A stretch of DNA of 6,293 bases from an uncultured Rhodospirillales bacterium (GTDB lineage: Bacteria; Pseudomonadota; Alphaproteobacteria; Rhodospirillales; 2-02-FULL-58-16): NCBI GenBank assembly GCA_913053795.1, contig CAJXGZ010000139.1, positions 1-6,293 on the forward strand, written 5' to 3'. Of this stretch, positions 1 through 4,360 are shown piece by piece. The translations under genes were made by a program, and so were the position numbers. Each line of letters opens with the position of its first letter. Positions within the stretch are counted from its first letter, which is position 1. A model generated the notes under the pieces. The model was not told the DNA's origin. It saw only the letters and a program-made list of their open reading frames with translations, and did not search any database.

Positions 1-277
1 CCCCGGTACGCTTGACCGTATCGCCTTCCTTGATGGTGCGATCGTCGCCGAAGATGACGATGCCGACGTTGTCGGCTTCCAGGTTCAGCGCCATGCCTTT
101 GACGCCGCCGGGAAACTCGACCATTTCGCCGGCCTGGATGTTGTCCAGCCCATAGGCGCGGGCGATGCCGTCGCCGACCGACAACACCTTGCCGACCTCT
201 GCGACTTCGGCTTCGGTTCCAAAATTTTCAATCTGTTCTTTGAGAATTGCGGAAATTTCCGCGGCCCGGATTTCCAT
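1..277 (-). CDS. atpA: ATP synthase F1 subunit alpha, N-terminal part (cut by window edge)
   Basis: This is the start of the F1 alpha subunit, the non-catalytic nucleotide-binding subunit of the peripheral, cytoplasmic part of ATP synthase. The 92 visible residues begin MEIRAAEISAILKEQI and contain VGDGIARAYGLDNIQAGEMV and GDTVKRTG, which are hallmarks of the alpha-subunit N-terminal helix and beta-barrel domain. The Walker A and catalytic-interface regions lie beyond the left edge, where the frame is still open. The ATG shares one base with the atpH stop (TAATG), and an AGGGG Shine-Dalgarno-like stretch (285-289) sits 7 nt upstream inside the end of atpH, so translation is probably coupled. 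The order atpH then atpA is the usual alphaproteobacterial F1 operon; atpG, atpD and atpC would be expected further left, which is inference. The identification is very secure. Confidence 0.97.
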   Translation of the reverse strand, partial: MEIRAAEISAILKEQIENFGTEAEVAEVGKVLSVGDGIARAYGLDNIQAGEMVEFPGGVKGMALNLEADNVGIVIFGDDRTIKEGDTVKRTG

Positions 278-837
278 TACTTAACCCCTATCATGGCGAG
301 TCTTAACTGTTGCAGCTTGGTGCTGAGCGAACTGTCGACCATGCGCGAACCGACCTTGACGATCAATCCGCCAAGCAAATCGGCATTGACGCTGGTTTCG
401 ACAACCACCTTGCCGCCCACCGCCTTTTTCAAGGAGGCGGCGATGTCTTTCAATTGTTTTTCGCTCAACGCCTTGGCCGACGTCACCTCGGCGGTGGTTT
501 CGCCGCGGCTTTCGGCCATGGAGCGCAGGAAGGCGTGAATCATGCTCGGCAGGGAGAACAGGCGCCGGTTGTGGACGACAACGCCGACGAAGCGGCGCGA
601 CAGATCGCACATTTTGGCTTTATTCATGAGGCGCTCAAGGGCTTTCCCCTGTTCGTCCCTGGTCATAATAGGCGAGCGGATGACCCGGAAGAGATCATCG
701 CTTGCCCTGATCATCGCCCCCAAATCCTTGAGATCGCCGGCCACCCGGTCGAGCTGTTTGCTTTCTTCGGCCAGCGCGAAAAGCGCGGTGACGTAGCGGC
801 CCGCAAGCCCGGTCGAACCTAAGGTCCCTGATGACAC
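277..837 (-). CDS. atpH: ATP synthase F1 subunit delta (OSCP)
   Basis: Delta, equivalent to mitochondrial OSCP, ties the top of the F1 alpha/beta hexamer to the peripheral stalk. The protein has 186 residues, the normal family length. Residues 10-20 (GLAGRYVTALF) match the N-terminal signature of the helical bundle that binds alpha, residues 90-92 (NRR) the conserved middle, and residues 154-178, beginning LLGGLIVKVGSRMVDSSL, the C-terminal signature. The start is a GTG, supported by GGAG (848-851) 10 nt upstream; the first residues MSSGTLGSTGLA look like a typical short leader before the conserved domain. It is the first gene of the F1 operon here, with no Fo genes directly upstream. The TAA stop overlaps the atpA ATG by one base. 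The leader carries a candidate promoter and an attenuator-like hairpin, described separately. Nothing appears broken. Confidence 0.97.
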   Translation of the reverse strand: MSSGTLGSTGLAGRYVTALFALAEESKQLDRVAGDLKDLGAMIRASDDLFRVIRSPIMTRDEQGKALERLMNKAKMCDLSRRFVGVVVHNRRLFSLPSMIHAFLRSMAESRGETTAEVTSAKALSEKQLKDIAASLKKAVGGKVVVETSVNADLLGGLIVKVGSRMVDSSLSTKLQQLRLAMIGVK

Positions 838-856
838 CTTGAATAATCTCCGGTTT

Positions 857-884
857 AAAAAAATTACAGGAGCCTACAGGCTCC
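857..884 (-). terminator. Terminator-like hairpin in the atpH leader (possible attenuator)
   Basis: Read on the minus strand, GGAGCC TGTA GGCTCC (869-884) forms a perfect 6-bp GC-rich stem with a 4-nt loop (the arms match over 7 bp). It is followed after 5 nt by seven T residues (863-857). This is the layout of a short intrinsic terminator, yet it lies between the candidate promoter and the atpH start, only about 20-30 nt before the GTG. It could be an attenuator, a leftover terminator of a lost upstream gene, or an RNA stability hairpin. The 5-nt gap before the T-run makes it suboptimal. Whether it works is not shown by sequence. Confidence 0.4.
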
Positions 885-891
885 CGAAGAA

Positions 892-919
892 ATTCCTCGC
901 CCCTGATTCCTCGCCCCTG
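892..919. repeat. 14-bp perfect tandem duplication in the atp leader
   Basis: ATTCCTCGCCCCTG occurs twice back to back (892-905 and 906-919) with no mismatch. On the transcribed (minus) strand each unit reads CAGGGGCGAGGAAT. The CAGGGGC part can pair, with one G-U, to GCTCCTG (873-867), which overlaps the 3' arm of the terminator-like hairpin. The duplication is therefore placed where it could matter for leader RNA folding, but it may simply be a neutral duplication. Confidence 0.85.
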
Positions 920-935
920 AATGAAAAGCGCGATT

Positions 936-964
936 TATCTAGCATACCCTTTCAGGCCTTGCAA
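936..964 (-). promoter_or_regulatory. Candidate sigma-70 type promoter of the atp F1 operon
   Basis: On the minus strand TTGCAA (964-959) is separated by exactly 17 bp from TAGATA (941-936). The context, CTTG before and GCTAGATAAAT around the -10, resembles the CTTG...CTAnnT pattern of alphaproteobacterial housekeeping promoters. Transcription would start near 929-930 and give a leader of about 90 nt before atpH. The match to consensus is only moderate (4 of 6 at -35, 3 of 6 at -10), but the spacing and the position upstream of a core operon support it. Confidence 0.45.
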
Positions 965-1005
965 GACGGCTTGGCGCTAGAAAAATACATAAAAATAGGC
1001 GGAAT

Positions 1006-1045
1006 TCAGAAGTCGGCCGTCAGCCATCAGCTGTCAGCTTTCAGC
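1006..1045. repeat. Degenerate TCAG-rich repeat stretch
   Basis: TCAG recurs at intervals of about 7-13 bp (1006, 1020, 1027, 1034, 1041), in the pattern GTCAGC / ATCAGC / GTCAGC / TTCAGC. It is a worn relative of the cleaner AGCTATCAGCAGTC tandem array at 2562-2600. In both places the TCAG stretch runs directly into CTAAACCT(C/T)CGTCATT, so it seems to be one arm of a composite dispersed repeat rather than chance. Confidence 0.6.
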
Positions 1046-1053
1046 CCTAAACC

Positions 1054-1098
1054 TCCGTCATTACCGGACAGTAGTGGGTCAAGCCCGGTAATGACGGA
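1054..1098. repeat. REP-like palindromic element, 14-bp inverted repeat
   Basis: TCCGTCATTACCGG (1054-1067) and CCGGTAATGACGGA (1085-1098) are perfect inverted copies around a 17-bp spacer. The GTCATTACCGG core followed by GGTCAAGCCCGG is typical of the extragenic palindromes spread through many alphaproteobacterial genomes. It lies between the DUF5615 stop and the atp promoter and could form a stable hairpin in either transcript, so it may also act as a weak terminator or mRNA 3' stabiliser for the toxin-antitoxin pair. It has no T-run, so a strong intrinsic terminator is unlikely. Confidence 0.8.
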
Positions 1099-1162
1099 AG
1101 AGGAGGGAATTCCGAAGCAGGCGTAAGCCGCGCGTCCTTAGGGGAAAGCGCCTTGAAACGGT

Positions 1163-1495
1163 TCAGCGCAGCTCCAAGCACACTATAGCCGGGTTTCCTC
1201 CAAATCGTTCTATTTCCGCCTTGCCGTCAATAAGTAGACGACGCACGTGATCGGTTGAGACATTTCCACATTTCAGCCAAAGGATTTTTGGAGGTTTTTC
1301 TCCCAAAAGACTGAGTTCGTGAAAGTCTGAATCGTATGTCACGATCACGAATCCGTTCTTTTGCGCGTAACGCCAAATCTCAATGTCGCTTGCCCGCTCC
1401 ATTTTCAAGGTCTTGATATGGACGGATCCAGGGTAAACATTGCAAATGTCGCCAAGAGGACGATGGGAAATATTTTGATCCAAAAGAAGCTTCAA
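1163..1495 (-). CDS. DUF5615 family PIN-like protein, putative toxin
   Basis: The 110-residue protein begins MKLLLDQNISHR and continues with a D37-I-E-I-W-R-Y-A segment, GFVIVTYDSDF (48-58) and PPKILWLKCGN (68-78), the layout of DUF5615 PIN-like (Mut7-C-related) proteins. The acidic residues D6, D37, E39, D55 and D57 are candidates for a metal-binding RNase centre by analogy with PIN domains; cleavage activity is inferred, not shown. The start is TTG, forced by position: TTGA overlaps the TGA stop of the DUF433 gene by 4 nt, so translation is probably coupled and toxin made after antitoxin. The length is normal and no damage is visible. DUF433-DUF5615 pairs are a recurrent, predicted type II toxin-antitoxin arrangement; a housekeeping nuclease role cannot be excluded. 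Confidence 0.88.
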   Translation of the reverse strand: MKLLLDQNISHRPLGDICNVYPGSVHIKTLKMERASDIEIWRYAQKNGFVIVTYDSDFHELSLLGEKPPKILWLKCGNVSTDHVRRLLIDGKAEIERFGGNPAIVCLELR

Positions 1496-1716
1496 GCGCC
1501 GACGGCGGTCAGACGCCGTTCCCTATCAGCGGCAAAGTCAAGACAGGCTTTAATGTCTTCGCGGGTCAACTCGGGATAGTCGTGAAGGATTTCCTCCTCG
1601 TTCATTCCCGAGGCCAGCCAGTCAAGCACATCATAAACCGAAATCCGCATGTTTCTGATGCAGGGCCGGCCTCCCCGTTTTCCAGTCTCGATGGTAATGC
1701 GGTCGCGATAGTTCAT
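1492..1716 (-). CDS. DUF433 family protein, putative antitoxin
   Basis: The 74-residue protein carries the full DUF433 signature: GGRPCIRNMRISVYDVLDWL (15-34), then SGMNEEEILHDYPELTREDI (36-55) and a closing helix FAADRERR. The family has a helix-turn-helix-like fold and is found directly upstream of DUF5615 PIN-like genes, where it is predicted to be the antitoxin and autorepressor. Start: ATG at 1716 with GAGG 8 nt upstream. An ATG at 1730 is out of frame. It leads the two-gene unit and overlaps the next gene by 4 nt. It lies back to back with the decayed adhesin. The family call is strong; the antitoxin role is inferred from the pairing. Confidence 0.9.
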   Translation of the reverse strand: MNYRDRITIETGKRGGRPCIRNMRISVYDVLDWLASGMNEEEILHDYPELTREDIKACLDFAADRERRLTAVGA

Positions 1717-1743
1717 TTCCGCCGCCTCATTGGATCAGCCTAC

Positions 1744-1772
1744 AGGATACACCAATTCACGCCTTACATGAA
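1744..1772 (-). promoter_or_regulatory. Weak candidate promoter of the DUF433-DUF5615 pair
   Basis: On the minus strand TTCATG (1772-1767), a 17-bp spacer and TATCCT (1749-1744) would start transcription about 20 nt before the DUF433 ATG. Matches to consensus are 3 of 6 and 4 of 6. The interval 1717-1875 also holds a T7 stretch on this strand (1785-1779) preceded by a 6-bp inverted repeat, GAGTCG / CGACTC (1792-1797 and 1815-1820). No clear operator palindrome was found, although autoregulation would be expected for an antitoxin. Confidence 0.25.
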
Positions 1773-1875
1773 ACGAATAAAAAAATGGCCGGAGTCGATT
1801 TATCGCAAGAAAAACGACTCTGCCCCTTTTATGCGCACCTAGAGCATAACTTGTGTAAAAAGCCGCAATTCCGCT

Positions 1876-2552
1876 GTGGCGTTATCGTTAAGCATGACAA
1901 AGTCTGAGTTCGATAGTAGAGATTGGGGGGGGACGGACAGCACCGAGTGCGGGGTGAACGCCACCGCCAGCGGCGCTATTTCCACCGCAACGGGGTATAA
2001 CTCTTTGGCCAGCAACTATTATTCCACCGCAATTGGGGCTGGCGCTCGGGCCGAACATGATAAGTCCTCAGCCTTTGGCGGCGCCGCCCAAACGACGCGG
2101 GACTTCCAGCAGATGTTCGGCAGATTCAACAACACCTACACCTTCAGCGGCGTCGCCAGCGCCGCCAGCACGGCGGCGCAAGGGGCGGTGCACGGCATCG
2201 TCACCACCGACTCCAGCGGCAATTTCGCCTCCGACGGCGGGGCCTTGCAAACCAGCGTCAACACCAACGCCACAAACATCACCACCAACTCCAACAACAT
2301 CACCACCAACGCCAACAGCATAGCGTCCGCGCCAGCAACACATCGTTCAACACCGCCAACGTTAACGAGCTGCTGACGGACGTGCATAAAAACCAAAACG
2401 ACATCCGGACCAACACGGAAGGCGTCGCCATGGCCATGGTCGCTCAAAACTTCGCCGGCATGGGCGGAACGGTCGCCTTCACCGGCGGCCTCGGCGTCGG
2501 CCTCAACAAAGGCTCCATGGGCGTCGGCGTCGGCGTGCAGGTGGGATGGTGA
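1876..2552 (+). pseudogene. Decayed YadA-like trimeric autotransporter adhesin
   Basis: Trimeric autotransporters are surface adhesins with head, coiled-coil stalk and C-terminal beta-barrel anchor. Frame one (1876-2376) shows four 14-residue YadA head-type repeats at residues 29-84 (ATASGAISTATGYN, SLASNYYSTAIGAG, ARAEHDKSSAFGGA, AQTTRDFQQMFG), a linker, then heptad-like stalk repeats, TNATNIT TNSNNIT TNANSI (130-149). Homology then moves to another frame: 2322-2549 encodes 76 residues with stalk sequence (NTANVNELLTDVHKNQNDIR) and an anchor-like end, TEGVAMAMVAQ to GVGVQVGW, with a terminal aromatic residue. Joining them needs a -1 shift near 2320-2322. There is no signal peptide, no good ribosome site before GTG 1876 or ATG 1894, and an in-frame stop at 1840. 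The anchor also looks about half length. All this points to a 5'-truncated, frameshifted remnant. Confidence 0.75.
1925..1932 (+). repeat. G8 homopolymer tract in the adhesin remnant
   Basis: Eight consecutive G residues fall at codons 17-20 of the remnant, just before the head repeats. Poly-G tracts near the 5' end of surface adhesin genes are known phase-variation sites in other bacteria, including trimeric autotransporters. Here no upstream reading frame supplies a signal peptide at any tract length that I can find, so present function is doubtful. Confidence 0.6.
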
Positions 2553-2561
2553 AGGTCGGAA

Positions 2562-2600
2562 AGCTATCAGCAGTCAGCTATCAGCAGTCAGCTATCAGCT
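2562..2600. repeat. 14-bp tandem array, about 2.7 copies
   Basis: AGCTATCAGCAGTC occurs at 2562-2575 and 2576-2589 without mismatch, followed by a partial unit AGCTATCAGC at 2590-2599. It begins just after the adhesin remnant stop. It is the clean version of the TCAG-rich stretch at 1006-1045 and is followed by the same CTAAACCT(C/T)CGTCATT sequence. It shows no coding character. Confidence 0.9.
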
Positions 2601-2610
2601 CTAAACCTTC

Positions 2611-2666
2611 GTCATTCCCGCGCCCCACCCCCGTCATTCCCGCGCCCCACCCCCGTCATTCCCGCG
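2611..2666. repeat. 22-bp direct tandem repeat of a REP arm
   Basis: A 22-bp unit starting GTCATTCCCGCG and ending CCCCACCCCC is repeated perfectly at 2611-2632 and 2633-2654. A third GTCATTCCCGCG (2655-2666) opens the long inverted repeat. The first 12 bases of the palindrome arm have thus been multiplied with a C-rich tail, as expected from slippage or repeated insertion at the element edge. Confidence 0.9.
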
Positions 2667-2729
2667 AAGGCGGGAATCCAGAAACCGCGCGTAAATCCTG
2701 GATTCCCGCCTTCGCGGGAATGACGGGGG
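2650..2729. repeat. 32-bp perfect inverted repeat, MITE/REP-like element
   Basis: Positions 2650-2681 and 2698-2729 are exact inverted copies over 32 bp around a 16-bp spacer. Each arm contains its own small palindrome, ATTCCCGC / GCGGGAAT, so the element can fold as a long hairpin or as two short ones. The GTCATTCCCGCG...GCGGGAATCCAG layout is a widely dispersed non-coding repeat; when translated it yields the spurious peptide HSREGGNP...WIPAFAGMT often mis-annotated as a gene. No transposase is present. It sits between convergent ends, the adhesin remnant (plus) and the diguanylate cyclase (minus), and may stop or stabilise transcripts from both sides. Confidence 0.92.
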
Positions 2730-2756
2730 GGCGTAAAAAAATTGGGAAATTAATGG

Positions 2757-2807
2757 GGTCAGAGGCCGGCTGTCGGCTTTCTGACCTCTGATCTCTGACC
2801 TCTGACT
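2757..2807. repeat. 7-bp tandem TCTGACC array with an inverted partner
   Basis: TCTGACC, TCTGATC, TCTGACC and TCTGACT follow each other at 2780-2807. GGTCAGAG at 2757-2764 is the inverted complement of CTCTGACC at 2793-2800, so a stem-loop can form. On the minus strand this hairpin lies immediately after the diguanylate cyclase stop and is followed by a T7 run (2741-2735) about 16 nt beyond the stem, too far for a good intrinsic terminator. The array touches the stop codon of the cyclase gene (2806-2808). Confidence 0.75.
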
Positions 2808-4056
2808 ACTGGCACACCCTGTTGCGGCCGTTGTTTTTGGCTCTGTAGAGGGCTTTGTCGGCGGCGCGCAGGATTTCCTCCGGGGCGGCGGCGCACGCGC
2901 CTTTCTCGGCGACGCCGATGGAAATGGTGACGCCCGCCTTTTCAATTCGTCTCGGCCTATTTGGATTCGCGGGCTTGTCCTTGGGCCTGTCCTTGTCGCG
3001 CAAGGCGAAGCGGCCGGCGGCGATGTTCTTTCTTAAAGTCTCAAGGGGCTCCCAAGCCTGGTCCATGGTTTTGCCGGCGAACAGCACCGAGAACTCTTCG
3101 CCGCCATAGCGGAAAGCCCGGCCGCCGCCCGGCGCCGCCGCAAGCTTGGCCGCCACCATTTGCAGCACCTGGTCGCCGGCGTCATGGCCATGGGCGTCGT
3201 TGAACTTTTTGAAAAAGTCGACGTCCACCATGGCGATGGAATAGCTCCCGCCGAGGTTTTTCATGGCCGCCGTCAGGGCGCGCCGCCCCGGAAGGCCGGT
3301 CAGCTCGTCGATGAAGGCCATGCGGTAGGCGTCCTGGATCACCGCCAGCGTCAACAACATGGCGGCGACCGTGAAAAACACCGCCGGCGCCGGGCCTTTT
3401 CCAACCATGTGAAGCGCCAGCGCCGAGGCGGCGAGGGCGCCCAGCGCGCCGCCGTCTATGTGCGACCGGGTCGCCAACAGGCGCGCAAGCAACGCCAGGG
3501 CGGCCAACCCGTAAGCAAGAAGGCCCGGCTGGGTGATGTAGGTCCAGGCGTCGAAGGCCGGATCGAACAGGCGGAAATGCAGCAAGTCCGCCGCTATTTT
3601 GTGCGCCGCCGGACCGGCCCCGGCGACCGCCGAGACAACGGCGATCTGGATCAAAATGGAAACCGCGCGCGTCAGGCCATGAACGGAGAACGCCGCGCGC
3701 TCGGGGATCAACGCGAAAACGGCGATGTTAACGGGGACCAGCAGCGACAACGCGGCGTAAATCACCTGGCCGTTGACGTCCGCTCCCGGCGCTCCCGCAA
3801 CGAAGGCGCCGATGGTTGCGTGGGCCAGCGCCAGCAGCGCCAGCATGAACATGGCGCGGCCGTGGCCGAACCACCACGCCAGCAAGGCGCCCGGAGCGGC
3901 GGCCAGATAGGGCGCAAGGGGCGCAAGGCCGCTGGGCGCCTTGAAGCCGCCAAAGGGCGCGGATGGCGGCGCCCCGGAGGCCAGCAAGAGCCCAAAGGCC
4001 AACAAGAGCAAAGGCCCCAGCAAAGCCAATGCCGTTTTGCCCGGATTGAGGTTCAT
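2806..4056 (-). CDS. Membrane-anchored GGDEF diguanylate cyclase
   Basis: It is predicted to make the second messenger c-di-GMP from two GTP. The 416-residue protein has a hydrophobic N-terminal half with about seven membrane segments (near 9-27, 47-63, 69-88, 97-117, 130-147, 175-194, 222-240), a sensor region I cannot assign to a named family. A GGDEF domain follows: DELTGLPGRRAL (250-261), VDVDFFKKFND (277-287), GHDAGD (290-295) and GGEEF (318-322). By alignment to PleD, D278, N286 and D295 fit the metal and guanine positions. The inhibitory RxxD I-site would be 309-312 but reads PGGG, so product inhibition is probably absent. A basic, proline-rich insert (353-370) precedes the strand VTISIGVA. 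ATG at 4056 has only a weak upstream GGGA. It begins 76 nt after the RHH gene and may be cotranscribed or separate. Activity is inferred. Confidence 0.95.
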   Translation of the reverse strand: MNLNPGKTALALLGPLLLLAFGLLLASGAPPSAPFGGFKAPSGLAPLAPYLAAAPGALLAWWFGHGRAMFMLALLALAHATIGAFVAGAPGADVNGQVIYAALSLLVPVNIAVFALIPERAAFSVHGLTRAVSILIQIAVVSAVAGAGPAAHKIAADLLHFRLFDPAFDAWTYITQPGLLAYGLAALALLARLLATRSHIDGGALGALAASALALHMVGKGPAPAVFFTVAAMLLTLAVIQDAYRMAFIDELTGLPGRRALTAAMKNLGGSYSIAMVDVDFFKKFNDAHGHDAGDQVLQMVAAKLAAAPGGGRAFRYGGEEFSVLFAGKTMDQAWEPLETLRKNIAAGRFALRDKDRPKDKPANPNRPRRIEKAGVTISIGVAEKGACAAAPEEILRAADKALYRAKNNGRNRVCQ

Positions 4057-4132
4057 ATTAAGGTCATTCCCAGCGGCAATCCCACAGCAATTCCATGGGG
4101 GACATTAAATCCCGCCAACACTCAACATTCGG

Positions 4133-4360
4133 TTAATCGGATTGCCGTTGAAGGGCTTCCAACGCGAAAACGCGGATGGCGCTGGACAGGTTGCCGTCGC
4201 GCGCCTCGTCGATCTCGGTGATCAGTTTGTTCAAGGATACGCCGCGCAAGGCGGCGATGTTTTTCAACGCCCGCCAAAAGGCGTTCTCCAGCGAGACGCT
4301 GGTGGCGTGGCCGGCGATCAGCACCGAGCGCTTGCGGATAAGGGTGGCGTCTCGGGTCAT
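4133..4360 (-). CDS. Small ribbon-helix-helix domain protein
   Basis: The 75-residue protein matches the RHH_4 type (PF13467) common in alphaproteobacteria: KRSVLIAGHATSVSLENAFW (10-29) supplies the DNA-contacting strand and first helix, and RGVSLNKLITEIDEAR (39-54) and NLSSAIRVFALEAL (57-70) the rest. Family members are presumed dimeric DNA-binding regulators; the target is unknown. The chosen ATG (4360) overlaps the hydrolase TGA in an ATGA junction, and the conserved domain begins directly after it. The frame is open further upstream, but that part only mirrors the hydrolase gene and has no family resemblance. Third in the fumarase-hydrolase-RHH unit, it may regulate this operon, which is inference. 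Confidence 0.88.
   Translation of the reverse strand: MTRDATLIRKRSVLIAGHATSVSLENAFWRALKNIAALRGVSLNKLITEIDEARDGNLSSAIRVFALEALQRQSD

Noticed and set aside
310..822. Long plus-strand open frame opposite atpH
   Set aside because: It is antisense to a fully conserved gene and shows no family resemblance; a by-product of high GC.
839..1126. Plus-strand open frame of 95 codons upstream of atpH
   Set aside because: It runs through the atp promoter, the tandem repeat and the palindrome, has no recognisable domain, and its composition follows the repeats.
2311..2325. Programmed -1 ribosomal frameshift in the adhesin gene
   Set aside because: No slippery heptamer or downstream structure is apparent at the junction, and the gene has other signs of decay.
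2611..2729. CRISPR array
   Set aside because: Repeats are directly adjacent or palindromic with no unique spacers of regular length, and no cas genes are present.
2546..2791. Plus-strand frame encoding SREGGNP...WIPAFAGMTG
   Set aside because: This is the well-known false peptide produced by translating the GTCATTCCCGCG palindromic repeat.
2634..2945. Minus-strand frame across the repeat cluster and the end of the cyclase gene
   Set aside because: It is partly the same repeat translated on the other strand and partly an out-of-frame reading of the GGDEF gene.
4060..4085. Possible degenerate REP arm (GTCATTCCC...AATCCC) upstream of the cyclase
   Set aside because: The match is short and there is no inverted partner nearby; it could be chance.
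3160..4221. 353-codon plus-strand open frame opposite the diguanylate cyclase
   Set aside because: It is Gln/Arg/Gly-rich antisense sequence without domain character; the minus-strand GGDEF protein explains the region.
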